Shown: positions 1 to 8,386, counted from the first letter of the stretch. The stretch is DNA of 64,000 nt from Roseiarcus sp050010035 (GCA_050010035.1 JBEKLU010000009.1:1-64000), one strand, 5' to 3'. Numbers and translations are program-made. Notes: generated by a model from the sequence alone, not told the origin.

Positions 1-1377
1 GACGACGCCGCTTTGCTCGCGCTGGCGCTTCAGCTTCTCGTAGACGATGCGCTCGTGCGCCGCGTGCTGGTCGACGATCACCATCCCGTCGCGCGTCTGG
101 GCGACGATATAGGCGTCGTGCACCTGCGCGCGCGCGGCGCCGAGCGGCGCGGCGAGATCGGCGCTCTGAGGGGGCGCGACGCCGGCGCCGGCGTTGGCGG
201 CGGGCGCGAAATCGGCGAGGGAAGCCTGCGCGCTTTCGGCGAACCGGTTGGAGCTCGCCAAATCCGGCGCGGCGGGAGAGGCGCGCCAGTCCCAGTTCTG
301 CGGCGCCGTCGCCCCGCCCCGCCATGGCGGCGCGCGCATCGCGGCGAGCGCGTTCGAGCCGCCGGTGGTGGTGGCGCGGTGCAGCGCGCCTTCCAGCGCC
401 TGCCTGACGGCGCCGACGATCAGGCCGCGCACCAGGCCGGCGTCGCGAAAGCGCACCTCGGCCTTGGCGGGATGGACGTTGACGTCGACCTCGCGCGGGT
501 CGCAGGCGAGGAACAGCGCCGCGACGGCGTGACGCCCTTGCGGGAGATAGTCGAGATAGGCCGCGCGCAACGCGCCGGCGATGAGCTTGTCGCGCGCCGC
601 TCTGTCGTTGACGTAGAAATACTGCGCCAGCGAGTTGGGCTTGTTGAGCGTCGGCAGGCCGACCCAGCCGGTCAGGCTGACGCCCTCGCGCAGGGCGTCG
701 ATGCGCAGCGCGTTGGCGACGACGTCATCGCCCAGCGCCTGGCGCAAGCGCTCGCGCTCGCCCGCTTCGCCCTCGGAGCACGCCGGCCAGTCGAACGAGG
801 CGCCGATCTCGCTCGAAAAGGAAAAGCGCGTCCGCGGATTGGCGAGCGCCAGGCGGCGCACCACGTCGGCGCAGGCCTGCGCCTCGCTGCGATCGCTTTT
901 CAGGAATTTCAGCCGCGCCGGCGTCGCGGCGAAGAGATCGCGCGCCTCGACCCGCGTGCCGATCGGATGGGCGGAGGGCCGCAGCGCGCTTTTTGCCCCG
1001 TCCTCGACGCGCATCTCGTAGGCTTGTGTCGCGTCGCGCGCCCGGGTGCGGATTTCGAGGCGCGAAACGGAAGCGATCGAGGGCAGCGCCTCGCCGCGGA
1101 AGCCGAGCGTCGCGATCGCCGTCAAATCGCCGTCGGCGAGCTTCGAGGTGGCGTGGCGCTCGACCGACAGCTCGAGGTCCTCGGCGTCCATGCCGAGCCC
1201 GTCGTCGCCGACGCGGATGAGGCCGCGCCCGCCCGCTTCGATGGCGACGTCGATGCGGCTCGCGCCGGCGTCGAGCGCGTTCTCGATCAGCTCTTTGATC
1301 GCCGCGGCGGGCCGCTCGACGACTTCGCCGGCGGCGATGCGGTCGATCAAGAGCGGGTCGAGGCGGCGAATGGGCAT
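1..1377 (-). CDS. mutL: DNA mismatch repair protein MutL (3' end outside window)
   Basis: About 459 N-terminal residues are visible; the C-terminal dimerisation/endonuclease region runs off the left edge. The start at 1377 gives MPIRRLDPLL, a typical MutL N-terminus. GHKL ATPase motifs follow in order: ENALDAG near residue 33, DDGLGMD near 58 and GFRGEAL near 92. The C-terminal domain begins with DQHAAHERI close to the edge. MutL couples mismatch recognition by MutS to strand incision and excision in the cytoplasm. The downstream neighbour lies outside the window. Identification is firm; whether the CXHE-type endonuclease site is present cannot be seen. Confidence 0.95.
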   Translation of the reverse strand, partial: MPIRRLDPLLIDRIAAGEVVERPAAAIKELIENALDAGASRIDVAIEAGGRGLIRVGDDGLGMDAEDLELSVERHATSKLADGDLTAIATLGFRGEALPSIASVSRLEIRTRARDATQAYEMRVEDGAKSALRPSAHPIGTRVEARDLFAATPARLKFLKSDRSEAQACADVVRRLALANPRTRFSFSSEIGASFDWPACSEGEAGERERLRQALGDDVVANALRIDALREGVSLTGWVGLPTLNKPNSLAQYFYVNDRAARDKLIAGALRAAYLDYLPQGRHAVAALFLACDPREVDVNVHPAKAEVRFRDAGLVRGLIVGAVRQALEGALHRATTTGGSNALAAMRAPPWRGGATAPQNWDWRASPAAPDLASSNRFAESAQASLADFAPAANAGAGVAPPQSADLAAPLGAARAQVHDAYIVAQTRDGMVIVDQHAAHERIVYEKLKRQREQSGVV

Positions 1378-1463
1378 GCGCCCATTTCGGCGCGCGCGGC
1401 GAAGGATTCAAGCGGAATCGTCTGCGATGAGGGACAAAACGGAGGGGCGCCACGGCGCGAACC

Positions 1464-1672
1464 CCTTCCCCCTTGCGGGGGAAGGTGGCGTCGCGTCAGC
1501 GACGCCGGATGGGGGTTGCGCCATAGGGCATCGAAAGACGCCCGTCTTTCGACGGGCTATGGCGCGACGGCTTTGAACGTCTACGAAGGGCGGCAAGCCA
1601 TTGCGCTTCGCGCGATCCCCCTCATCCGTCACGCTTCGCGTGACACCTTCCACCGCTAGGGGGGAAGGGGCG
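1464..1672. repeat. Palindromic repeat cluster between mutL and the M16 genes
   Basis: The roughly 310-base gap contains no gene. It holds a 9-bp perfect hairpin (1464-1472 with 1477-1485), a composite palindrome at 1518-1565, a further small inverted repeat near 1628-1644 and a degenerate C-rich/G-rich pair near 1646-1670. The motif GCCGGATG followed by G-rich sequence and the CCTTC...GAAGG stems recur in the serA-serC gap (11401-11552), so this is an interspersed palindromic family of the REP/BIME sort common in Rhizobiales intergenic DNA. Confidence 0.75.
1518..1565. repeat. 48-bp composite palindrome
   Basis: Outer arms GCGCCATAG (1518-1526) and CTATGGCGC (1557-1565) are exact reverse complements. 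Inner arms TCGAAAGACG (1531-1540) and CGTCTTTCGA (1543-1552) are also exact, with a 2-base loop and 4-base unpaired bulges between. It could fold as a cruciform or transcript hairpin. It lies inside the larger repeat cluster. Confidence 0.8.
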
Positions 1673-1687
1673 CACGCCGCTGCGAAT

Positions 1688-2971
1688 TCACACCTTTTCC
1701 GGCCGCCCCACCACCACCACGCTCAACGCCCCGTCGCCGAACACGCGCTCGGCGGTGCGGCGCGCGTCGGCCATCGTCACCGCCGCGACGCGAAGGTTGC
1801 GCTCGACGAGCCAGGTCGGCCCGTGGCCTTCGAGCTGGATGTGGACGAGCTGGCCGGCGATCTTGGCCGAGGTGTCGAAGCGCAAGGGGTAGGAGCCGAC
1901 GAGGTATTTCTTGCCCTTCTCCAATTCGTCTTCGCTCAGGCCGCCGTGCGCCATGTCGAGGATTTGCGCAGCGATGACGGCGAGCGATTCGTCGGCGCGC
2001 TCCTTCTTGGTCGTCGTGCCGCCGTAGAGATAGCTGGCGTGATCGAAGGACGAGATCGAGGCCGAAACCGAATAGGCGAGGCCGCGCTTTTCCCGCACCT
2101 CGCGAAACAGCCGCGACGACAGGCCGGTGCCGCCGCCGAGCACGTGCGCGAGCACGATGCTGGCGATGTAATCGGGGTCCTGGCGCATGAGCGCCGGCCG
2201 GCCGAAGCGGATGGTCGACTGCGGCACGTCGAGATCGACGACCTCGATGCCGCCGAGCCCGGCGAACGGCGCCTCGGCGACTTCGCTGAGATCGCCGCTC
2301 GCCGGCAGATCGGCGAACGCCTCGTCGACGAGCTTGGCCGCGCGCGCCTCGTCGATCGCGCCGACGACGCCGATATGGAGGGCGCCGCGGGTGATCAGCC
2401 GATGGGCGAGCCCTTTCAGTTCGCCGCGTTCGATCGCCGCGAGGCTGTCGAGCGCGCCGTTCGTCGGCAGGCCGTAGGCGTGGCCGGGAAAGACGCGCGC
2501 GCGCCAGGAGCGCCCCGCCATCGCCGAGGGGTCGTTGGCCTCATGCCTGAGCTGCGCGTTCATCTGCTCGCGCACGCGCTCGAACGGCGTCTCGTCGAGG
2601 CGCGGCGCGTTGACGGCGAGGCGCAGCAATTCGCCGGCGCGGTCGAGATGGCGCGCCAGCGTGCGCATCCGCCCGCCGATATGGTCGCGCTCGCAGTGGA
2701 ACGAGATTTCGATCGCCTTCTCGTCGAGCGCCTGCTGGAAAGCCTGGCTGTCGAGATCGCCGGCGCCTTCGTCGAGCAGGCCGGAGAGCAGGGTGGCGGC
2801 GCCCGCCTTGCCCGCCGGGTCCTGCGCCGCGCCGCCTCGAAAAGCGAATTCGAGCGACACCAGCGGCACCGCGTAGTCCTCGACCAGCCAGAAGCGGACG
2901 CCGCGCGGGCTGACGAGTTCGCGCACGTTGACCGTGCTCTGGGCAGGCGGATTGACGAGGGGCATGTTCAT
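1688..2971 (-). CDS. M16 family peptidase-like protein, non-catalytic partner
   Basis: This 427-residue protein is the second of two adjacent M16 (pitrilysin/insulinase) genes. It has the M16 fold signature regions but the place where the HxxEH zinc site should be reads LLSGLLDEGAG, so it lacks the catalytic ligands. In known M16B pairs, such as mitochondrial processing peptidase and bacterial two-gene proteases, one subunit is catalytic and the other binds substrate; that role is inferred here. The start at 2971 is chosen because GAGGAAA precedes it by about 8 bases; upstream reading-frame sequence is not M16-like. The catalytic partner ends 74 bases upstream. No signal peptide is evident. 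Confidence 0.85.
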   Translation of the reverse strand: MNMPLVNPPAQSTVNVRELVSPRGVRFWLVEDYAVPLVSLEFAFRGGAAQDPAGKAGAATLLSGLLDEGAGDLDSQAFQQALDEKAIEISFHCERDHIGGRMRTLARHLDRAGELLRLAVNAPRLDETPFERVREQMNAQLRHEANDPSAMAGRSWRARVFPGHAYGLPTNGALDSLAAIERGELKGLAHRLITRGALHIGVVGAIDEARAAKLVDEAFADLPASGDLSEVAEAPFAGLGGIEVVDLDVPQSTIRFGRPALMRQDPDYIASIVLAHVLGGGTGLSSRLFREVREKRGLAYSVSASISSFDHASYLYGGTTTKKERADESLAVIAAQILDMAHGGLSEDELEKGKKYLVGSYPLRFDTSAKIAGQLVHIQLEGHGPTWLVERNLRVAAVTMADARRTAERVFGDGALSVVVVGRPEKV

Positions 2972-3045
2972 CGGCGTTTCCTCGACCTCGCTCGCCGCTT
3001 CGAGGGCGAGCGCTTCGTCATGTTCGTTCGACCTCGGCCTCGAAT

Positions 3046-4386
3046 TCAGGCCGCCTGATCTTCCGCCGGCAGGAGAAAGCCGGTGACCGCGCGGCGGCGA
3101 TCGAGCCATTTGCGCGCCGCGGCCAGCACGCTTTGCGCGCTCGTCGCCTCGACGCGCTCCGGCCATTCCTGGACGTCGCGGATCGTCTGGCCGGTGGCGA
3201 GCGCCGCGCCGTACCAGCGCGCCAGCGTCGCCTGACTGTCCTGCGCGTAGATGGCGTCGGCGACGAGGCGCGTCTTGGCGCGCTCCAGCGCGGCTCCCTC
3301 GGCGCCGTCGGCCATGAACGACGCCAACACGCGATCGACCGCGGCGTCGAGTTCGTTGAGCGAGACGCCGTGAACCGGCATGGCGTAGAGGTAGAACCGC
3401 GTCTCGTCGAACGCGGAGCCCATGTAATAGGCGCCCGCCGCGACCGCCAGTTTGTCCTCGAGGACGAGCTTGCGATAGAGCAGGCTCGTCTGGCCGCCGC
3501 CCAAGAGATGCGCGAGCACGTCGAGCGTCTCCGATTCGCCCGGCGCGCCGGTGCGGTGCGAGGGCGCGAGATAGCACCGCTGCCAGCTCGGCTGCTCGAC
3601 CTTTTCGTCGTTGACGACGACCAGCCGACGCGCGACCGGCTGGGGCTCTTGCGGGCGATGGCGCTCGGGCGCGGCGCCGCGCGGGCGGATCTTGCCGTAA
3701 TGCAGCTCGGCCAGGCGGCGCACCTCCTCGGCGTCGGTGTCGCCGGCGACGATCAGGATGGCGTTCTCCGGCGTGTAGAAGCGCGCGTAGTAGGCGAGCG
3801 CGTCGGCGCGACTGAGGCTCTCGATCTCGTGGCCCCAGCCGATGATCGGCGTGCCGTAGGGGTGATGGGTGAAGAGGGTCGCCTGCACCGCCTCGGAGAG
3901 CTGCGCGTTCGGATCGGCGTCGCAATGCATGCGCCGTTCTTCCAGCACCACGTCGCGCTCGGGGGCGACGATCTCGTCGGTGAGCGTCAGGCCGGTCATG
4001 CGATCGGCCTCGAACTCCATCATCGCGCCGAGGTGCTCCTTGGCGACGCGCTGGTAATAGGCGGTGTAGTCGTTGCCGGTGAAGGCGTTCTCCTGGCCGC
4101 CGATTTCGGCGATGTGCAACGAGAATTCGCCCTGCGGATGGGCCTTGGTGCCCTTGAACATCAGATGTTCGAGGAAATGCGCGATGCCCGACTTGCCCAA
4201 GGGATCGTCGGCCGAGCCGTTGCGATACCACACCATATGGGTGACCACCGGCGCGCGCCGATCGGGGATCACGACCACGGCGAGGCCGTTGTCGAGGCGG
4301 AAGTCGACGACGCCCGAGCCGGCCGCCGGGCGCGCGGAGCCCGGCGCGGCGGCGTCGAGATGGGGCTCGGAATGAGGAGACGTCAT
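3046..4386 (-). CDS. M16 family zinc metallopeptidase, catalytic subunit
   Basis: The protein of about 446 residues is a pitrilysin-type zinc protease. The inverted zinc motif HFLEH is at residues 70-74 and the downstream glutamate-rich helix (MMEFEADRM) supplies the expected third ligand. NAFTGNDYTAYYQ is the usual conserved strand after it. The start MTSPHSEP at 4386 is preferred by resemblance to relatives; an in-frame ATG at 4455 would add 23 unlikely residues, and neither has a strong ribosome-binding site. It probably forms a complex with the inactive M16 partner just downstream. The substrate is unknown. Confidence 0.85.
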   Translation of the reverse strand: MTSPHSEPHLDAAAPGSARPAAGSGVVDFRLDNGLAVVVIPDRRAPVVTHMVWYRNGSADDPLGKSGIAHFLEHLMFKGTKAHPQGEFSLHIAEIGGQENAFTGNDYTAYYQRVAKEHLGAMMEFEADRMTGLTLTDEIVAPERDVVLEERRMHCDADPNAQLSEAVQATLFTHHPYGTPIIGWGHEIESLSRADALAYYARFYTPENAILIVAGDTDAEEVRRLAELHYGKIRPRGAAPERHRPQEPQPVARRLVVVNDEKVEQPSWQRCYLAPSHRTGAPGESETLDVLAHLLGGGQTSLLYRKLVLEDKLAVAAGAYYMGSAFDETRFYLYAMPVHGVSLNELDAAVDRVLASFMADGAEGAALERAKTRLVADAIYAQDSQATLARWYGAALATGQTIRDVQEWPERVEATSAQSVLAAARKWLDRRRAVTGFLLPAEDQAA

Positions 4387-4678
4387 CGATTGAGACCGGC
4401 TGGAGAAAAAAGTGGACGTTCGCAGGAAACGCCCGCTTTGACACAAGTTCGACATATAGGACGCCTTCGCGCCCGCCGCCAGTCGCCCGGCGGCTCGTGC
4501 TTAAGAGGAGGCGAAGGGGTGAGATGTCGCGTCCGGGCCACAGGGCCGCTTCGGCGCCGTTGAGCGGGACGGCGCGCCGAGGCCGCGACCCTAGACTGCG
4601 CGCAAGTCGCCGCGGCGCGCGAACGTCTCGCGCGTCGCGGCGGTCAGGGGCGGCCGCGCCGTCCGGCGCAGCCGAACA

Positions 4679-4834
4679 TCAATATTGAACGTTCGCGTCC
4701 GCCGGCGGCTGAGCCTGCGCGGTCTGCTGCTGATCGTTGGAGACGGTGTTGTGATAGGGGCAGGCGAGCGCCGGCGCGATCAAAGCGGCCACGAGGCCGC
4801 AGCCCAGCACGAGTCCGAACAGTCGGGAGCGCAT
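4679..4834 (-). CDS. Small secreted or lipoprotein-like protein, unknown function
   Basis: A 51-residue reading frame starts MRSRLFGLVLG, has a hydrophobic signal segment ending PALAC near residue 25, and then a short polar, glutamine-rich tail (DQQQTAQAQPP). A strong Shine-Dalgarno GGAGGG lies 8-9 bases before the ATG at 4834, which is the main reason to believe it. The cysteine could be a lipidation site, although the lipobox is weak (alanine rather than leucine at -3), or simply the first mature residue. It stands alone between the M16 pair and rsmD. No family was recognised. Confidence 0.6.
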   Translation of the reverse strand: MRSRLFGLVLGCGLVAALIAPALACPYHNTVSNDQQQTAQAQPPADANVQY

Positions 4835-4937
4835 GTGACAACCCTCCGTGACGACCCCCCAGCCCGAGTAATCTTAACGCCATCGCGACGACATGGCCAG
4901 AGCGCTTTTCGCTCGCCCTGTCGGCGGCTTTCCGGCC

Positions 4938-5528
4938 TCAGCCGTCGGGTTGGACGCCCGGGAAAGCTTTCGCCGTTCGCTCGAACCGCAGAAACACGAT
5001 CTTCGTATCCCCGTAGGTTCGCTCGTCCTCCACGCCGAACTCCTCCGGCGCGACGATCTCCGCCTTGGCGCCCTCCTCGACGACGACCAGCGCGCCGGGC
5101 GCGAGCCAGCCGCCCGCCACGAGCGCCGCCAGCGCGGGCTCAGCGAGGCCCTTGTCGTAGGGCGGATCGAGGAAGGCGAGGGTGAACGGGGCGCCTGCGG
5201 GCGCCTTGCCCAGGCGCGTCGCGTCGGCGCGCCAGATGCGCGTCACGCCGCCGAGCGCCAGGGCCTCGACATTGGCGCGCAGCAGCGCGCGCGCTTCGGC
5301 GCCGTTGTCGACGAACAGCGCGAAATCGGCGCCGCGCGACAGCGCCTCGATCGCCAAGGCGCCGGAGCCGGCGAAGAGATCGACGACGCGCGCGCCTTCA
5401 ACCGCGCCGTGGCGATGGACGAGGATGTCGAAGATCGATTCGCGCAGGCGCTCCGAGGTCGGCCGGATCGCGCGCGAATCCGGCGCATGCAGCGCGCGCC
5501 CTTTCAGCCTGCCGCCGACGACGCGCAT
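4938..5528 (-). CDS. rsmD: 16S rRNA (guanine(966)-N2)-methyltransferase RsmD
   Basis: A 196-residue class I SAM-dependent methyltransferase. Visible features are the N-terminal MRVVGGRLKGR, the SAM-binding loop DLFAGSGALAIEALSRGA near residue 49 and the catalytic DPPY near residue 121, together diagnostic of RsmD. It methylates G966 of 16S rRNA in the assembled small subunit. The start lies only 3 bases past the stop of the upstream pseudouridine synthase gene, so the two RNA-modification genes are almost certainly one transcription unit. Confidence 0.95.
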   Translation of the reverse strand: MRVVGGRLKGRALHAPDSRAIRPTSERLRESIFDILVHRHGAVEGARVVDLFAGSGALAIEALSRGADFALFVDNGAEARALLRANVEALALGGVTRIWRADATRLGKAPAGAPFTLAFLDPPYDKGLAEPALAALVAGGWLAPGALVVVEEGAKAEIVAPEEFGVEDERTYGDTKIVFLRFERTAKAFPGVQPDG

Positions 5529-5531
5529 GGC

Positions 5532-7121
5532 TCAGGGGCGCCGCGGCGGCCGCTTGCCACCAGTCTTGCCGTCGCGCGGCGGAGAGCGGCCCTCGCCCGA
5601 GGGCGGACGCTTGCCGAACGGCTTGCCGCCTCCTCGCGACGGCGGGCGGCCTTCGCCGGACGCAGCGCGCTTGTCGAACGGCCTGCCCTCGCCGCGAGGC
5701 GGCGAGCGACCCGTGCCGGAGGGCGGACGCTTGCCGAACGGCTTGCCGCCCTCTCGCGACGGCGGCCGGCCTTCGCCGGAAGAAGCCCGTTTCTCGAACG
5801 GTCGGCCCTCGCCGCGCGGCGGGGAGCGGCCTTCGCCGGAGGGCGGACGCTTGCCGAACGGCTTGCCGCCCTCTCGCGACGGCGGCCGGCCTTCGCCGGA
5901 CGATGCGCGCTTTTCGAAGGGCCTGCCGCCGCGCCGATCGGGGCTCGCCGACTCGCCGCGCTCCGATCGGCGCTCGGCGCCCCTTTGGCGCGAGCGATCG
6001 CGCCGCGCGGTCTCGGCGGCGCGGCGGCGCAACTCCTCCGGCGTCGCCACGATCCGCTCGACCTTGACTTCGCGCCCCTTGCGATCGCTGGTCGCGCTGC
6101 GCTCGATGCGCTTGCGCGGGCCCTTGGCGTCCGCCGCGACCTCGGCGCGCAGCGCGGAAACGTGCTTGTGCCTGCGCGGCGCCTGCGAGGGTTCGGGTTC
6201 TCTTCTCTTAGGCGCCCCGCGCGGCTCGGAGCCGCCGCGATCGGGCCGTTCGCGCCCGCCCGCCCAGCGGCGTTCGCCGCGTTTGGCCACGGGCGGCGGC
6301 GGCGGCGCGGGCGCGGCGTGATCGACCACCTCGGCGTCGAAATTGACGCCCGCTTCCCTCGCGAGCTTGGCGCCGAGCTGATCGCGCAACACCCGCGTGC
6401 GCACTTCCGCGACCTCGCCCTCGGCGAGATCGCCGAGCTCGAACGGGCCGAAGGAGACGCGGATCAGCCGGTTGACGGAAAGGCCGAGATGCTCGAGCAC
6501 GCGCTTGATCTCGCGGTTCTTGCCCTCGCGCAGGCCCATCATGATCCAGACGTTGGAGCCCTGCTCGCGTTCGAGCTTGGCCTCGATGCCGGCGTAGTGA
6601 ACGCCCTCGATGGTCACGCCTTCTCGCAAGGCGTCGAGCCGGGCCTGCTCGATCGCGCCGTGCGCGCGCACGCGATAGCGCCTGAGCCAGGCGGTGGCGG
6701 GCAGTTCGAGCACGCGCGCCAGGCCGCCGTCGTTGGTGAGCAGGATCAGCCCCTCGGTGTTGATGTCGAGCCGGCCGACCGCGACGACGCGCGGCAAGTC
6801 CTCGGGCAGCGAATCGAAGATCGTCGGCCGGCCCTCGGGATCGCGCGCGGTGGTGACGAGGCCGCGCGGCTTGTGAAAGAGGAACAGCCGCGTGCGCTCG
6901 GGCTCCTTCAGCGGCTGGCCATCGACGCGCACGTCGTCGCCGGCCCCGACGTTGAACGCGGGGCTTTGCAGCACCTTGCCGTTGACGCTGACGCGTCCCT
7001 CGCGAATCCAGCTTTCCGCGTCGCGGCGCGAGCACAGGCCGGCGCGCGCCATCACCTTGGCGATGCGCTGGCCTTCGCGCATCGGGTTCGCCGGCGTCGC
7101 CAAGGGGGGATGATCGTTCAT
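5532..7121 (-). CDS. rluB: RluB/RsuA-type rRNA pseudouridine synthase with long repetitive basic tail
   Basis: A 529-residue protein. An S4 RNA-binding domain (about residues 18-65, RIAKVMARAGLCSRRDAE) is followed by an RsuA/RluB catalytic domain with the aspartate in GRLDINTEGL. RluB makes pseudouridine 2605 in 23S rRNA; the precise target here is inferred. From about residue 270 the protein becomes a disordered Arg/Gly/Pro/Ser tail, ending in three 40-residue repeats (GRPFEKR, GKPFGKR and SGEGRPP motifs) encoded by 120-bp direct repeats. The start at 7121 follows GAGG and begins MNDHPPLA; a longer upstream frame is not family-like. Followed immediately by rsmD and divergent from tadA. Confidence 0.92.
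   Translation of the reverse strand: MNDHPPLATPANPMREGQRIAKVMARAGLCSRRDAESWIREGRVSVNGKVLQSPAFNVGAGDDVRVDGQPLKEPERTRLFLFHKPRGLVTTARDPEGRPTIFDSLPEDLPRVVAVGRLDINTEGLILLTNDGGLARVLELPATAWLRRYRVRAHGAIEQARLDALREGVTIEGVHYAGIEAKLEREQGSNVWIMMGLREGKNREIKRVLEHLGLSVNRLIRVSFGPFELGDLAEGEVAEVRTRVLRDQLGAKLAREAGVNFDAEVVDHAAPAPPPPPVAKRGERRWAGGRERPDRGGSEPRGAPKRREPEPSQAPRRHKHVSALRAEVAADAKGPRKRIERSATSDRKGREVKVERIVATPEELRRRAAETARRDRSRQRGAERRSERGESASPDRRGGRPFEKRASSGEGRPPSREGGKPFGKRPPSGEGRSPPRGEGRPFEKRASSGEGRPPSREGGKPFGKRPPSGTGRSPPRGEGRPFDKRAASGEGRPPSRGGGKPFGKRPPSGEGRSPPRDGKTGGKRPPRRP
5581..5940. repeat. Three 120-bp tandem repeats inside rluB
   Basis: Blocks beginning at 5581, 5701 and 5821 align base for base at exact 120-base spacing, with a long nearly identical stretch (GGGCGGACGCTTGCCGAACG) in each. 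Each block encodes 40 residues made of two related 20-residue half-units. Length is a multiple of three, so copy-number change would keep the frame. Confidence 0.9.
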
Positions 7122-7200
7122 GGCCTCGTCTTGCTTTGCTTCGTGCGGTGTCCTAGCAGCTTGCCGCGCCCCTGTCGCGAGGCGCAAGGAGCCGCGGTCC

Positions 7201-7647
7201 GTGACGAAAGACCCGATGAGCGTCGCCTTCGCCGAGGCGCGCGCCGCCGAGCGCCGCGGCGAGGTGCCGATCGGCGCCGCGCTCGCCTGCGACGGCGAGG
7301 TGATCGCGAGCGCGGGAAATCGCACCCGCGAGGACGCCGATCCGACCGCCCACGCCGAAATGCTGGTCATCCGCGAGGCCGCCCAGCGCCTCGGCCAGGC
7401 GCGCCTGACGCAATGCGATCTCTATGTGACGCTGGAGCCCTGCGCGATGTGCGCGGGCGCGATCAGTCACGCGCGCCTGCGCCGCCTCTATTACGCGGCG
7501 CCCGACCCGAAAGGGGGCGCCGTCGAACACGGTCCGCGCTTCTTTTCGCAGGCGACATGCCTGCATGCGCCGGAAATCTACGGCGGCATCCGTGAGAGCG
7601 AGGCGGCGGCGATGCTCAGAGAGTTTTTTGCCGGCAAGCGCGGCTGA
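7201..7647 (+). CDS. tadA: tRNA adenosine(34) deaminase TadA
   Basis: A 148-residue cytidine/deoxycytidylate deaminase-fold enzyme. The zinc site HAE (in AHAEM) and PCAMCAGA are both present, with the TadA-type C-terminus. It converts A34 to inosine in tRNA-Arg(ACG), allowing decoding of CGN codons; this is the essential TadA rather than a guanine deaminase by length and motif context, though that distinction is by family. GTG at 7201 is chosen because AAGGAG sits 9 bases upstream; an internal ATG at 7216 is possible. Divergent from rluB. Not related to the Tad pilus genes near 40 kb. Confidence 0.9.
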   Translation: MTKDPMSVAFAEARAAERRGEVPIGAALACDGEVIASAGNRTREDADPTAHAEMLVIREAAQRLGQARLTQCDLYVTLEPCAMCAGAISHARLRRLYYAAPDPKGGAVEHGPRFFSQATCLHAPEIYGGIRESEAAAMLREFFAGKRG

Positions 7648-7657
7648 GGCGCCGTCC

Positions 7658-7885
7658 TCACTCCTCCAGCCGCCGCGCTTCTTCCGGCAGCATGATCGGG
7701 ATGCCGTCGCGGATGGGATAGGCGAGCTTGGCCGCGCGGGAAATCAGTTCCTGCCTTTCCGCGTCATAGCTCAAGGTCGCCCGCGTCAGCGGGCAGACGA
7801 GGATTTCGAGGAGGCGCGGGTCGACGCGGGTCCGCTCGCGCGCGTCCGGCGTCGCGGCGGGCAAGCCGGGCTCCTGTTCGGTCAT
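7658..7885 (-). CDS. Trm112 family (UPF0434) protein
   Basis: A 75-residue protein with the UPF0434/Trm112 core: DPRLLEILVCPLTRATL, then YPIRDGIPIMLPEEAR. In eukaryotes and archaea Trm112 activates several methyltransferases; the bacterial role is not settled. The first cysteine of the usual zinc pair region is present (CPLT), but a full four-cysteine site is not, as is normal in bacterial members. Its 3' end converges with tadA 10 bases away. Confidence 0.9.
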   Translation of the reverse strand: MTEQEPGLPAATPDARERTRVDPRLLEILVCPLTRATLSYDAERQELISRAAKLAYPIRDGIPIMLPEEARRLEE

Positions 7886-7982
7886 GGCGAGGTCTCCAGT
7901 TTTTCGCGGCGCGCCCTGCCCATCGATATAGCAGTTCGGTCGGGAATTTCACCCGCCGCGGCTCGAACGCGAGCGCGCGACG

Positions 7983-8381
7983 TCAGGGCGCGAGCCGATC
8001 CAGGTTCGCCTTCATCGCCGCCATGCCGACGTCCATCGCCGCCGCGATGGCGCCCGCCGCCGAATCGGGCAGGAAGTCGGCGACCCAGACGATTCGGGCG
8101 CCGGCGTTGCCGCCGAGGACTTGCAGCGACGCGTTGTAATGCGTCGTGCGGCCGCCTTCGGCGGACCAGACCAGGCGCCGCGTCGCCTCGTCGACGGTCA
8201 CGATCGGCTCGCGAACGATCGCGCCGTTGGCGAAAGTCACGACCCGAGCGCCCGGCTCGAGGCGCGTCGCAACGACGAATCCCGGGACTAGCCGCGTGTG
8301 CAGCGCGCCGACGTCGGCAATGGCCTCCCAGGCGAACCGGGGGCGCGCCCGGGTCGCGACCTCCCTGACGACCGTCGCCAT
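7983..8381 (-). CDS. SRPBCC (START-like) family protein
   Basis: A 132-residue small-molecule-binding fold protein. It begins MATVVREVATRARPRFAWEAIADV and has the polyketide cyclase/AHSA1-like pattern with an amphipathic C-terminal helix (AAMDVGMAAMKANLDRL). The ligand is unknown. It starts 5 bases after the VOC gene stop, so the two are one operon divergent from an AraC regulator. A role in handling a small aromatic or electrophilic metabolite is only an inference from the neighbours. Confidence 0.8.
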   Translation of the reverse strand: MATVVREVATRARPRFAWEAIADVGALHTRLVPGFVVATRLEPGARVVTFANGAIVREPIVTVDEATRRLVWSAEGGRTTHYNASLQVLGGNAGARIVWVADFLPDSAAGAIAAAMDVGMAAMKANLDRLAP

Positions 8382-8386
8382 CGCGC

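Noticed and set aside
13..1659. Long plus-strand open frame of 548 residues opposite mutL
   Set aside because: Arg/Ala/Gly-rich translation without motif, wholly antisense to a clear MutL; a product of high GC content.
1688..4444. Reading as one 918-residue M16 fusion
   Set aside because: The N-terminal half is out of frame with the real upstream M16 gene; the coding evidence shows two separate genes with a stop at 3046 and a start with Shine-Dalgarno at 2971.
4497..4688. 63-residue plus-strand frame in the M16-rsmD gap
   Set aside because: Arg/Ser-rich, no family likeness; AGGAGG upstream is not matched to a convincing product.
5581..5940. CRISPR-like array
   Set aside because: Repeats are 120 bp, in frame, with no unique spacers, and encode protein repeats.
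4893..7595. 900-residue plus-strand open frame
   Set aside because: Antisense to rsmD and rluB with biased low-complexity composition; no domain.
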